From: VAZQ01 sp963817135
Lineage (GTDB): Bacteria; Pseudomonadota; Alphaproteobacteria; Rhizobiales; Xanthobacteraceae
Assembly: GCA_963817135.1 (NCBI GenBank)
Contig: CAWFNG010000019.1
Location: forward strand, 310,001-374,000
Direction of reading: 5' to 3'
DNA: 64,000 bases
The notes under the pieces are model-generated. The model was given only the letters and a program-made list of their open reading frames with translations, did not search any database and had not been told where the DNA came from. Below, piece by piece: positions 26,191-34,597 of this stretch (position 1 is its first letter; the number at the start of each line of letters is the position of its first letter). The translations under genes were made by a program, and so were the position numbers.

Positions 26191-26655
26191 TCAGGTCTTT
26201 TTCAGAATATCCTTCTGCAATGTCACGATCATTTCCACGAAGCGCCGCCACACCTTTTCGATAAAAGTCATAACCTTGTTGAGATCGGCGTCATTCGGCA
26301 ACTGCAGAATCGGCTCGTCGGGGTTTGCGGGAGGCTGGTAGGGTTTGATATTCCCGGGCAGGGGTAGGTTGCGTGCAAGCAGCTCCTTCTTGAGAAGCGC
26401 GTTCTCGCCCTGGAGCCGCGCAATCTCCGCTTCAAGCGCCGCACGCTCGTCCGGGGCCACCTGGCAAGCCCAGCCGACAGCGCGGCGGACACAGACCGAT
26501 ACCTGACCGGTGCGGCCATCGAGGCGGAGATAACCCTCGTCAATGCGGTTGAAGCTATAACGCGTGTCGTCATTCTCCGCCGGCGCATTTTGCGCCCAAG
26601 CGGTCAACGCCGCGAAGGCAACCATGATCGAAGCTGCAAAAGCGACGGGACGCAT
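26191..26655 (-). CDS. Secreted coiled-coil protein of unknown function
   Basis: A 154-residue protein with a signal peptide (MRPVAFAASIMVAFAA...AWAQ), a short domain with two cysteines (VSVCVRRAVGWACQVAPDE), a heptad region (ALEAEIARLQGENALLKKEL) and a C-terminal amphipathic helix. GAGGAGAG precedes ATG 26655; an upstream extension to 26724 lacks one. It stands divergently from the F0 operon. Proteins of this type are conserved in Rhizobiales, without known role. Confidence 0.75.
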   Translation of the reverse strand: MRPVAFAASIMVAFAALTAWAQNAPAENDDTRYSFNRIDEGYLRLDGRTGQVSVCVRRAVGWACQVAPDERAALEAEIARLQGENALLKKELLARNLPLPGNIKPYQPPANPDEPILQLPNDADLNKVMTFIEKVWRRFVEMIVTLQKDILKKT

Positions 26656-26812
26656 CGAATCTCTCCTCGCAACCTCTGCATAACCATGCAGCGGCACCGG
26701 TGCAATGCCGATATGATACGCCATTTATTGACTCACCTGGGGTCGCTAAGTATGTTCCGCCCGACTTTCAGGGCGGCGCAAGCTCGCGTCCACTCGTCGC
26801 AGATGTCGATGC

Positions 26813-27190
26813 ATGGCGAACGACAAGCGCGAACTGGGTGACCGCGCAGAACCGCCGGCCGACGAGGCTGCGTTGAACGCACGACTGCATCGTCTCGGCG
26901 AACGGCTCAGCCACGTGCATCCCGACGCTCCTTCCGAAACTCGTCAGGCTGCGCGTCCCACCGCTGACACCTCGGCGATGGCCCGCGGGTTTCGGTTATC
27001 GACCGAATTGGTCGCGGGTGTGCTGGTCGGCGCCCTAATCGGTTGGTTGCTGGATCGCGGGCTTGGGATTTCGCCGTGGGGAATGATTGTTTTTGTTCTG
27101 CTCGGATTCGCTGCGGGCGTTCTCAACGTGATGCGCTCAGCGGGCATAGTGCCGACGCGCACCCTGGACCCGCCATCGGAAAACCAATGA
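26813..27190 (+). CDS. atpI: ATP synthase protein I (AtpI/AtpZ type)
   Basis: A 125-residue protein with a charged N-terminal half and two membrane helices (LVAGVLVGALIGWLLDRGL and MIVFVLLGFAAGVLNVM). It heads the F0 operon, 47 bases before atpB. In alphaproteobacteria this protein is dispensable and helps c-ring assembly or ion supply. Confidence 0.9.
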   Translation: MANDKRELGDRAEPPADEAALNARLHRLGERLSHVHPDAPSETRQAARPTADTSAMARGFRLSTELVAGVLVGALIGWLLDRGLGISPWGMIVFVLLGFAAGVLNVMRSAGIVPTRTLDPPSENQ

Positions 27191-27237
27191 CCGGAACCGA
27201 ACTTCCGCAGTGGGCGCGAGAGGAAATCTGATTGGTT

Positions 27238-27984
27238 ATGGACCCCATCCATCAGTTCGAGATCAAAACGCTGTTTCCGATCGCCCGCATCGGCGGCATC
27301 GAGCTTGCCTTCACGAATTCCGCCCTGTTCATGCTGATCGGTTTGCTCCTCATCCTGCTGCTTACCCTTGGCGCCACCAGCCCACGGGCCCTGGTGCCGG
27401 GACGACTGCAGTCGGTCGCCGAACTCTCCTACGAATTTGTGGCTTCGACGCTGCGAAGCACTGCCGGCAATGAAGGTATGAGATTCTTCCCGCTGGTGTT
27501 CTCGCTCTTCATGTTCATTCTTGTGCTTAACGTGATCGGCATCATTCCGTACACCTTCACGGTCACCAGCCATATCATCATTACGGTCTCGCTGGCGCTG
27601 CTGGTGTTCTTCACGGTGTTGGTATACGGTTTTTGGAAAAATGGCCTCGGATTCCTACGGCTATTCGTGCCGAGCGGCATTCCCATCTACATCCTGCCGT
27701 TGGTGACCTTCATCGAGGTGATGTCGTTCCTGTCGCGTCCGGTTTCCCACAGTGTCCGTCTGTTTGCCAACATGCTGGCCGGGCACATCACGCTCAAGGT
27801 ATTCGGCGGCTTCGTGACCATGTTGGGCGCGCTCGGTTTCCTCGGCTGGCTTGGCGCCGTCATACCGCTCGGTCTCACGGTCGCGCTTACCGCGCTGGAA
27901 TTGCTCGTCGCATTTCTGCAGGCATATGTCTTCGCTATCCTGACCTGCATCTATCTCAATGACGCTATTCACCCGGGCCACTAG
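27238..27984 (+). CDS. atpB: ATP synthase F0 subunit a
   Basis: A 248-residue membrane protein forming the proton half-channels. The essential arginine is in SHSVRLFANMLAGH, and the last helices (LELLVAFLQAYVFAILTCIYL) are conserved. ATG 27238 was preferred over TTG 27232; AGAGGAA lies upstream. It is followed by the c, b' and b genes in the order found in alphaproteobacteria; the F1 genes are elsewhere. Confidence 0.97.
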   Translation: MDPIHQFEIKTLFPIARIGGIELAFTNSALFMLIGLLLILLLTLGATSPRALVPGRLQSVAELSYEFVASTLRSTAGNEGMRFFPLVFSLFMFILVLNVIGIIPYTFTVTSHIIITVSLALLVFFTVLVYGFWKNGLGFLRLFVPSGIPIYILPLVTFIEVMSFLSRPVSHSVRLFANMLAGHITLKVFGGFVTMLGALGFLGWLGAVIPLGLTVALTALELLVAFLQAYVFAILTCIYLNDAIHPGH

Positions 27985-28019
27985 GCCCACATTCGCCGCA
28001 CCTTGAAAGGAGTTCTGTC

Positions 28020-28247
28020 ATGGATCCGCAAGCCGCAAAGATGATTGGCGCCGGCATTGCCTGCATTGGAATGGGCGGTGCCGGCGTAGGCGTCGGCACG
28101 ATCTTCGGACATTATTTGGCGGCAGCGCTGCGCAATCCCTCGGCTGCCCAGGGGCAATTCGGTAATCTCATATTCGGTTTCGCAGTCACCGAAGCGCTCG
28201 GAATATTCTCGCTGCTGATTGCGCTGTTGTTGCTGTTCGCACTTTAG
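28020..28247 (+). CDS. atpE: ATP synthase F0 subunit c
   Basis: A 75-residue hairpin protein with two glycine-rich helices. The proton-carrying carboxylate is E58 in FAVTEALGIF, and the polar loop is RNPSAAQGQ. GAAAGGAG lies directly before the ATG, a strong ribosome site that fits the high copy number of this subunit. Confidence 0.97.
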   Translation: MDPQAAKMIGAGIACIGMGGAGVGVGTIFGHYLAAALRNPSAAQGQFGNLIFGFAVTEALGIFSLLIALLLLFAL

Positions 28248-28257
28248 CGTAACCGCA

Positions 28258-28812
28258 ATGGCTCAGCAGAACGCGAAGCTGACTGCAACGACTGAGCACG
28301 TTGCTGCGGGCGAGCATGGCCGCGGTTTTCCTCCCTTCGATCCGCAAAACTTCGCTTCGCAACTCTTCTGGCTGACGATCGTCTTCGCCGCGCTCTATCT
28401 GTTGATGTCGCGCCTTGCGCTTCCGCGCATAGGAGCGATCCTCGAGCAGCGCGGACGCCGCATTGCAGACGATCTGCAAGAGGCAAGTCGTCTGAAAGAG
28501 CAGTCCGATGCGGCCGTCGTCGCCCATGAGAAAGCGCTGAACGAGGCGCGGGCGCGGGCACAAGCGCTTGCCAATACAGTGCGCGCAAAGGCGGCGGCGC
28601 AAGCGCAGGCGCGGCGCAAGGAAGTCGATGCCGGCCTCAATCGGCGGATCGCGGAGGCTGAAAAAACAATCGCCGCCACCCGAGCGGCAGCAATGGGCAA
28701 TGTTCGCGGCATAGTGAGCGAGGCAGCAGCGGCAATCGTCGAGCGGCTCATCGGATCAGTCCCTCCGGCACAGGAAGTGGCCGAGGCGGTGGGCGCGACG
28801 GTCAAGCAATAG
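28258..28812 (+). CDS. atpG: ATP synthase F0 subunit b'
   Basis: A 184-residue stator subunit: one membrane helix (FWLTIVFAALYLLMSRLALP) followed by a long alanine-, arginine- and glutamate-rich coiled coil. The proline-bearing N-terminal tail (GRGFPPFDPQNF) is characteristic of b' proteins of Rhizobiales. It starts 10 bases after atpE and is followed 8 bases later by the second b-type gene, giving the paired b'/b stalk of photosynthetic and alphaproteobacterial enzymes. Confidence 0.95.
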   Translation: MAQQNAKLTATTEHVAAGEHGRGFPPFDPQNFASQLFWLTIVFAALYLLMSRLALPRIGAILEQRGRRIADDLQEASRLKEQSDAAVVAHEKALNEARARAQALANTVRAKAAAQAQARRKEVDAGLNRRIAEAEKTIAATRAAAMGNVRGIVSEAAAAIVERLIGSVPPAQEVAEAVGATVKQ

Positions 28813-28820
28813 AGGGCGCC

Positions 28821-29303
28821 GTGTTGGAAGCTGAATTCTGGGTCGCAATTGCTTTCTTCCTCTTTCTCGGCGTGCTCGGTTATTTCGGCGCCCACAACAT
28901 GGCCCTCAAGGGCATCGATGAGCGGCGCAATCGGATCAAGGCCGAACTCGACGAGGCGCGCCGGCTCAAAGAGGAGGCGCAAGCCCTGTTGGTGCAGTAC
29001 CAGCACAAGCAGCACGAAGCCGAGCAGGAGGCGCAGTCAATCCTGGCAAGCGCCCAAGCCGAGGCTGACCGGCTCGCAAGCGAGGCCGAAGCCAAGGTCG
29101 AGGAATTCATCGCCCGACATACCAAAATGGCCGAGACCAAGATTGCGCAGGCAGAGGCGCAGGCACTCGCGGACGTCCGCGCCGCTGCTGCCGACGCAGC
29201 GGTCGCCGCCGCCGAGAAAATCCTCACCCGCATGGTCAAGGACAAAGTCGCCGACGAGGTCCTTGCCGAGGGCATTGCGCAGGTCAGAGCGAGATTGAAC
29301 TAA
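28821..29303 (+). CDS. atpF: ATP synthase F0 subunit b
   Basis: A 160-residue stator subunit with an N-terminal membrane helix (FWVAIAFFLFLGVLGYFGA) and a long coiled coil ending in DKVADEVLAEGIAQVRARL, the F1-delta contact region. The start codon is GTG 28821. It is the last gene of the F0 operon; no F1 genes follow, and no strong terminator is seen in the 155 bases before the next gene. Confidence 0.95.
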   Translation: MLEAEFWVAIAFFLFLGVLGYFGAHNMALKGIDERRNRIKAELDEARRLKEEAQALLVQYQHKQHEAEQEAQSILASAQAEADRLASEAEAKVEEFIARHTKMAETKIAQAEAQALADVRAAAADAAVAAAEKILTRMVKDKVADEVLAEGIAQVRARLN

Positions 29304-29458
29304 ACTAAATGGCTCCCACGGACCCGACTTATCCCCAGCTGCACGCAAGAAATTGTGCAAAACTCGCCTTCGGCGGCATGCCCGACTTTTGCCATGGCCG
29401 CGCAATTCCTATGCTGATCGATTGATTCTGGGGCGGCGCAGGGCTGGGTGGGGCTTTC

Positions 29459-30112
29459 GTGGTCATATTCGACTGCAACGGCGTGCTGGTCGACAGCGAG
29501 CAGATTGCCACGGCGGTTGCCGCCGAGGAGTTCATGCGCATCGGCATCCCGCTTACGCCCGAGCTGGTGATGCGTTATTTTTTTGGACGGCGTCCTGCCG
29601 ACATGATCGCCACGGTGGAAGCGGCAATCGGTCGCAAGCTGCCGGCCAATTTCGCATCGACCATCACCGCCGCAATCTTATGGCGCCTGCGCAGGGAGGT
29701 GCGCCCGATGCCCCACGCAGCCTACGCCCTCACCTGGCTGCGCGGACCGAAATGCGTCGCCTCCTCCTCAACTCCGGACCGCATCAAGGTGAGCCTGGAA
29801 ACGACGGGGCTCGCTCGCTTCTTCGCCCATCAGTTTTCCGCAAGCGAGGTGCCGAACGGCAAACCGGCGCCGGACCTTTTCCTGCATGCGGCATCGCGCA
29901 TGGGTATTGCCGCAGGCGATTGCATCGTGGTCGAGGATTCTCCCGCCGGGGTGAGCGCCGCCGCTGCCGCCGGAATGACGGCGATCGGATTCGTCGGCGG
30001 CAGACATTCGGGCGGAGATATCGGCGATCAGCTGATCCAGGCTGGGGCGCGCACCGTCGTCGCCGACCTGCGTCACCTCAAAGGGACCGTCGTCGCGCTG
30101 CGCGGCTGGTAA
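29459..30112 (+). CDS. HAD-superfamily hydrolase with a DxN nucleophile motif
   Basis: A 217-residue HAD subfamily IA protein (phosphoglycolate phosphatase/beta-phosphoglucomutase-like). Motif I reads VIFDCNGVLVDSE: the first aspartate is present but the usual second aspartate (general acid/base) is asparagine. Motif II serine (ASSSTPD), motif III lysine (GKPAPDLF) and motif IV (VVEDSPAGV) are normal. The start GTG 29459 is the only suitable codon and lacks a good ribosome site, so the true start is uncertain. The DCN variant may lower phosphatase activity or mark a different chemistry. Confidence 0.85.
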   Translation: MVIFDCNGVLVDSEQIATAVAAEEFMRIGIPLTPELVMRYFFGRRPADMIATVEAAIGRKLPANFASTITAAILWRLRREVRPMPHAAYALTWLRGPKCVASSSTPDRIKVSLETTGLARFFAHQFSASEVPNGKPAPDLFLHAASRMGIAAGDCIVVEDSPAGVSAAAAAGMTAIGFVGGRHSGGDIGDQLIQAGARTVVADLRHLKGTVVALRGW

Positions 30113-30119
30113 TCGATTT

Positions 30120-30815
30120 TCACTGCGCGCGCCGCGCCGGTTTTTTGGCAGCTTTGACCGGCTTTCTCTCGCTTGCATCGCCGAATTCATCGAAGCCGAC
30201 GTAAATCACATACGCATCGAGTTCGGTCGTCGGCGGCAGCGGAAAGCTTAGATTTTCCTCGACATCGACGAATTGCACGTGGGTTTGCCCCGGCGCGATG
30301 GTCGCGGCGCTGCGCTTGAACTTGGTAACGATCGTTCTTGGTTCCGGCCCCTCGCGAACCACTGCATAGCGCAGCGGAACGTCCACCGAGCCGGGAGTGC
30401 CCATCGGCCCGAGAATGACGCGACCTTGCACGCCGACCTTGATATTCAATGTCTCGCCCTGGACCGAACATTCACGCGCGGTCTGGCCAAACGAGAGCTG
30501 GTAGCGCAGATCGCCCGCAGTTGCCTGGTCACCTTTGGCGGCAATGTTCAGCGTCGAAGCACCATTGCGAATATCCACCCCCGGACATTCGACCTCCGGC
30601 GCCGAAGGCGTCGGCGAATGCGGCTGGCTGGTGCCAGGCGTGGCACTCGCAAAGAAACTCGATATGCGGCTGCTGAAAGTGGGTGAAGTACCGGAAGCGT
30701 CCTGAGCCCCGACCAATGATGCAGACGAGCAGCCGGACAGGAAAAAACTGCCGAGCATGAGCCCTGCCGCGCAAAATCGAGAGCGCCGGTGCCTGATCTG
30801 GGTCCCCGCCGACAT
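30120..30815 (-). CDS. Lipoprotein of unknown function
   Basis: A 231-residue protein with a lipobox LSGC at about residues 26-29 after a basic and hydrophobic leader, so it is probably outer- or inner-membrane anchored. A proline/serine-rich spacer leads to a domain with VECPGVDIRNGASTL and ILGPMGTPGSVDVPLRYAVV, a pattern found in conserved Rhizobiales lipoproteins without known function. The tail is lysine/arginine-rich. It is convergent with the HAD gene (7-base gap). Confidence 0.75.
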   Translation of the reverse strand: MSAGTQIRHRRSRFCAAGLMLGSFFLSGCSSASLVGAQDASGTSPTFSSRISSFFASATPGTSQPHSPTPSAPEVECPGVDIRNGASTLNIAAKGDQATAGDLRYQLSFGQTARECSVQGETLNIKVGVQGRVILGPMGTPGSVDVPLRYAVVREGPEPRTIVTKFKRSAATIAPGQTHVQFVDVEENLSFPLPPTTELDAYVIYVGFDEFGDASERKPVKAAKKPARRAQ

Positions 30816-30864
30816 GTGAATTACTCGTCTTTCTCACGCAAACGTCTGTTCCTGCTATTTAATA

Positions 30865-31572
30865 TCAACCAAACCATGGCAACCCCGTGACCGTTTGCGG
30901 GACTCGATCCGGACATGTAGCCCGGATTGAGCGTCTTCGCTCAATCCGGGACTTGTCGCGGATTTCGTAAGAACAAAATCCGGGCTCCGTAAGCGCGGCC
31001 TGCTCCAGTCTGGCGTAGAGAAAATGGTCCTGCCAGGCGCCATCGATGCAAAGATATTGCGGCGCCAATCCTTCCCGATGGAAACCGGTCTTCTCCAACA
31101 GCCGGACTGAGGCGACATTAGCGGGGATGCAGGCAGCTTCGACACGGTGCAGCTTGAGCGTTCCGAACGCAAATGGCAGGAGCGTTCTCACCGCGGCGGT
31201 CATATAGCCTCGGCGAGCATAAGGCGCGCCAGTCCAATAACCGAGGCTGCCGGCCTGAGCGCAGCCACGCCGAATGTTTGCGAGCGTCAACCCACCGATG
31301 AGCACGTTGTCCGCCTGGCGGAAAACAAAGAATGCATAGGCCAAATCGGCGCGTTGATCCTCGGAATAACGCTTGATGCGGCGGCGGAATGACCCGCGGG
31401 TGAGGTCATCGGCCGGCCACGCAGGCTCCCAGGGTTTGAGAAACTCGCGGCTTTCCTGGCGAAGCCGCGCCCATTCCGCATAGTCCGATGCCTGCGGGGC
31501 GCGCAACACAACCCCTTCCCCGACTATTGCCGGGGTCAGGTCGGACAGGCTCACGGTGCGAAAAAAGGCCAT
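30865..31572 (-). CDS. GNAT-family N-acetyltransferase (RimJ-like) with repeat-derived C-terminal tail
   Basis: A 235-residue protein. The core has LGYWTGAPYARRGYMTAAV (acetyl-CoA binding, motif A) and NVASVRLLEKTGFHREGL, typical of RimJ/RimL-type enzymes acting on protein N-termini or small amines. Such proteins normally end soon after DHFLYARLE. Here about 35 more residues follow (from ALTEPGF), and this extension is encoded by the REP-like hairpin repeat at 30921-30950 and its neighbour, so the repeat has apparently removed the original stop. Confidence 0.85.
   Translation of the reverse strand: MAFFRTVSLSDLTPAIVGEGVVLRAPQASDYAEWARLRQESREFLKPWEPAWPADDLTRGSFRRRIKRYSEDQRADLAYAFFVFRQADNVLIGGLTLANIRRGCAQAGSLGYWTGAPYARRGYMTAAVRTLLPFAFGTLKLHRVEAACIPANVASVRLLEKTGFHREGLAPQYLCIDGAWQDHFLYARLEQAALTEPGFCSYEIRDKSRIERRRSIRATCPDRVPQTVTGLPWFG
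30921..30950. repeat. REP-like hairpin, 13-bp stem
   Basis: CCCGGATTGAGCG / CGCTCAATCCGGG with loop TCTT. A second short hairpin with CGGATTT/AAATCCG arms follows. The same unit (with A for G) is found at 46279-46316. Here it lies inside the 3' end of the GNAT gene. Confidence 0.85.
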
Positions 31573-31586
31573 GGGAAAGCAGATAT

Positions 31587-31710
31587 CAGAGGACAGATGA
31601 CGGAGGACAGATAAGCATGCGGAAAGCCCTCATTCCTTGCCTACCCTAACTCAGTGCGTCGCACTCTGAAGCTCCGTAATCTGTCCTCTGTCGTCCGTCG
31701 TCTGTCCTCC
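31587..31710. repeat. Inverted GGACAGA-rich low-complexity repeats
   Basis: GAGGACAGATGACGGAGGAC at about 31589-31608 is mirrored in inverse orientation by ATCTGTCCTCTGTCGTCCGT and TCTGTCCTCC at 31679-31710. The two copies flank 65 bases; the right copy codes for the last residues of the M16 protease and the left lies before the GNAT start. Confidence 0.7.
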
Positions 31711-32973
31711 GCCTTGGCGCAGCGTGTCCGCGATGCGGGCAGCGCATTCGAGGCCCGTGCCCGGGCCGAGTGCTGCGATTGCCGGTTGGCCGCGCGCGAT
31801 CAGGGCCCGCCCCGCCGCACGCGTGCTCTCGACGCTTACCGCGTCGATTTTTTCGATCAGCTCGTGCAGCTCGATTGGGCGACCCCAGTTGAGAATTTGC
31901 CGCGCCAGTTGTTCCGCGCGGGCGCCTGAACTCTCGAGTGCCATCAGCAATCCCGCTTTCATCTGCGCCTTGGCCCGGCGCAGCTCGGTCTCGTTGATGC
32001 TTTCGGCAGCCGCCGCGATCTCGTCTACCACGACGCGCATCAATTCCGCCAAATCGGCGGCATCGGTCCCGGCATAGAGGCCGAACATGCCGCCGTCGAC
32101 ATAGGGAGAGTGAAAGGCATAGATCGCGTAGCAGAGGCCGCGCCGTTCGCGCACTTCTTGAAAGAGCCGCGAAGACATGCCGCCGCCCAGGATATTGGCG
32201 AATACCTGCAGGCTGTAAAGATTGGGGTCGCGATGCGGCAATCCGTGCAGCGCAAGCGCGACATGCACCTGTTCGAGGTTGCGCGCTTCGATGCGCGAGC
32301 CGCCCACGAAGCGCGCCGGCTCGGGCGGCGGAGCAGATGGGCCGGTGAAGGGCGCGAACTTGCGCTCGACTTCCTCGACCATGGCCTGGTGATCGACTGC
32401 GCCAGCCGCGGCGATCACCATGTCGGGCGCACGGTAATTGCGCGCGAGATAGGCCGCAAGCCGTGCACGATCGAAGGAGCGCACTGTCGCCGGCGTGCCG
32501 AGAATTGAGCGCCCCATCGGCTGCCCGGCGAATGCAGTTTCCTGCAACCGATCCCAAATGAGGTCATCAGGCGTGTCTTCGGCTGCGCCGATCTCCTGCA
32601 CGATCACGTTTTGCTCGCGCCGAAGCTCCTCCGGATCGAAAGAAGGATCGGTGAGAATGTCGGACAGCACGTCGAGCGCAAGCGCCACATCGGCGCGAAG
32701 TACGCGCGCATAATAGGCGGTGGTTTCGATCGAGGTCCCCGCATTGAGATCGCCGCCAACCGCTTCTATTTCCTCGGCGATCTGCCGGGCGCTGCGCCGC
32801 GACGTGCCTTTGAACGCCATATGTTCCAGCAAATGCGAGATGCCGTGCTCGTCCAGCCGCTCATCGCGACTGCCGGCGCCGACCCATACGCCGAGCGAAG
32901 CGGTTTCCAAATGCGCCATCCGATCGGTTACCACGACGAGGCCGGTAGGAAGGCGGGTAAGTTCCACGCTCAT
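31651..32973 (-). CDS. M16-family zinc protease (mitochondrial-processing-peptidase-like)
   Basis: A 440-residue protein with the inverted zinc motif H47-LLE-H51 in SHLLEHMAF and the further ligand glutamate in the EEIGAAEDTPDD region. The inactive C-terminal half has RRGLCYAIYAFHSPY, as in processing-peptidase beta subunits. It overlaps thrC by four bases (ATGA), so the two are translated together, an arrangement common in Rhizobiales. The last about 20 residues (GGGQTTDDRGQITELQ) do not look native and come from the GGACAGA repeat. Confidence 0.93.
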   Translation of the reverse strand: MSVELTRLPTGLVVVTDRMAHLETASLGVWVGAGSRDERLDEHGISHLLEHMAFKGTSRRSARQIAEEIEAVGGDLNAGTSIETTAYYARVLRADVALALDVLSDILTDPSFDPEELRREQNVIVQEIGAAEDTPDDLIWDRLQETAFAGQPMGRSILGTPATVRSFDRARLAAYLARNYRAPDMVIAAAGAVDHQAMVEEVERKFAPFTGPSAPPPEPARFVGGSRIEARNLEQVHVALALHGLPHRDPNLYSLQVFANILGGGMSSRLFQEVRERRGLCYAIYAFHSPYVDGGMFGLYAGTDAADLAELMRVVVDEIAAAAESINETELRRAKAQMKAGLLMALESSGARAEQLARQILNWGRPIELHELIEKIDAVSVESTRAAGRALIARGQPAIAALGPGTGLECAARIADTLRQGGGQTTDDRGQITELQSATH

Positions 32974-34385
32974 GCGGCAGCTCCTGACTGTGCGGCGCGA
33001 CTATGGGAAAGAATATGGGTCTCCAGCGCGATCTGATCCACCGGAAATCGGATCACCCGTTCCGGCCGCTCGCCGAGGTCGGCGAGCCATTCCGGCAGCG
33101 ACGGCCGAACGCCGCATGCGGCCTGCACGGCATCGGGAAATTTGGCCGCGTGCGCCGTGGCGAGCACCACCATGGGAACCGCCGGGTCGCGCGTTTCCTT
33201 TTCGCTCACTGCGACTGCGACCGCCGTGTGCGGGTCGATGAACTGCCCGGTCTCGCGCAGAACGGTGCGCATGGTGGCCGCGGTTTCGTCCTCATCCGCG
33301 CGATCGGCGGAGAACACGGCGCGAATTTCCGACAGCGCGCGAGCGGACAGCGCAAAGCCGCGCGATTGGACGAGCGTCGCCATGAGCGCACGCACCGCCT
33401 GCCCGTCACGACCATAAGCCTCGAACAGCAGACGCTCGAAATTGGAGGCCACCTGGATGTCCATGGAAGGTGAGGAAGTAGGTACCACTTCCCGCAAATC
33501 GTAGCTGCCGGTCGCAATCGTGCGCGCGAGAATGTCGTTGACATTCGTTGCGATCACCAGCCGGTCAATCGGCAATCCCATGCGCAGCGCAACGTAGCCG
33601 GCGTAAACATCGCCGAAATTGCCGGTCGGGACGGTGAAAGCGACGTTGCGCAAGGGCGAGCCCAGCGCAACGGCCGAGGTAAAGAAATAGACGACCTGCG
33701 CGATGATGCGGGCCCAGTTGATGGAGTTCACGCCGGCTAGTCGGGTCCGACTGCGAAAAACCGGGTGATTGAACATGGCTTTTACCAGAGCCTGGCAATC
33801 GTCGAATGTCCCCTCGATGGCAAGTGCATGCACGTTTTCGTCGTCTACGGTCGTCATCATCCGCCGCTGCACATCGGAGATGCGGCCGAGCGGAAACAAA
33901 ACGAACAGATCGACACGGCTGCGGCCGCGGAACGCCTCGATGGCAGCGGCCCCGGTGTCGCCCGAAGTCGCGACTGCGACGGTGATGCGCTCGCCGCGGG
34001 CAGTGAGCACGTAATCGATGAGACGGGCGACGAACTGCATCGCCAAATCCTTGAATGCAAGGGTCGGTCCGTGAAACAGTTCGAGCAGGAAATCGCTCAC
34101 GCCGAACTGCACGAGCGGCGAAACCGCAGGATGGCGAAAATTGCAATAGGCCTCCCGAGCCATGCGGGCGAGGTCGTAATCAGGAATCGCGCCGCCGATG
34201 AAGGGGCGCATGATTTCGACCGCGACTTCGGCATAGGGTCGGCCGGCAAAGCCGGCGATGGCATCGCGCTCGAACCGCGGCCATGTCGCCGGCACGTAAA
34301 GCCCGCCGTCCTCGGCCAGGCCTGCCAGCGTGGCTTCGATAAAGCCGAGCGGGGCAGCCTCACCCCGGGTAGACACGTAGCGCAC
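32970..34385 (-). CDS. thrC: Threonine synthase
   Basis: A 471-residue PLP enzyme converting O-phosphohomoserine to threonine. The PLP lysine is K112 in TLAFKDLAMQF; ATSGDTGAAAIEAF is the phosphate loop, and TVPTGNFGDVYAGY the second cofactor region. The N-terminus MRYVSTRGEAAPLGFIEA is typical of the long gamma-proteobacterial/alphaproteobacterial form. It is the first gene of the thrC-M16-(GNAT) group. Confidence 0.96.
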   Translation of the reverse strand: MRYVSTRGEAAPLGFIEATLAGLAEDGGLYVPATWPRFERDAIAGFAGRPYAEVAVEIMRPFIGGAIPDYDLARMAREAYCNFRHPAVSPLVQFGVSDFLLELFHGPTLAFKDLAMQFVARLIDYVLTARGERITVAVATSGDTGAAAIEAFRGRSRVDLFVLFPLGRISDVQRRMMTTVDDENVHALAIEGTFDDCQALVKAMFNHPVFRSRTRLAGVNSINWARIIAQVVYFFTSAVALGSPLRNVAFTVPTGNFGDVYAGYVALRMGLPIDRLVIATNVNDILARTIATGSYDLREVVPTSSPSMDIQVASNFERLLFEAYGRDGQAVRALMATLVQSRGFALSARALSEIRAVFSADRADEDETAATMRTVLRETGQFIDPHTAVAVAVSEKETRDPAVPMVVLATAHAAKFPDAVQAACGVRPSLPEWLADLGERPERVIRFPVDQIALETHILSHSRAAQSGAAA

Positions 34386-34420
34386 GGTACTTCTCGGCTC
34401 CGATCAGAGATTGCGCGGCG

Positions 34421-34494
34421 CGAGTGCCGCCGATTTGAAGTTCCTACAGCGGTTGCAGCAAGCTCATGAAGGAACTTCAAATTCACCGCACTAG
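34421..34494. repeat. Solo B module of the CTAG element
   Basis: TTTGAAGTTCCT and AGGAACTTCAAATTCACCGC followed by ACTAG form an imperfect hairpin. The right end matches the B module at 53088-53165 exactly over 20 bases; the left end is eroded (CGAG for CTAG). It lies just upstream of thrC and may have replaced part of its promoter. Confidence 0.8.
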
Positions 34495-34597
34495 TTGCGG
34501 CCCAAGCTATTGAGTGCACAGTCGTTTTCGGACCAACGCGCCCCCAATCGTCGGGCAAACATAGTGGGCAGCAACCGCTTGCACAAGCAAGCGAAGT

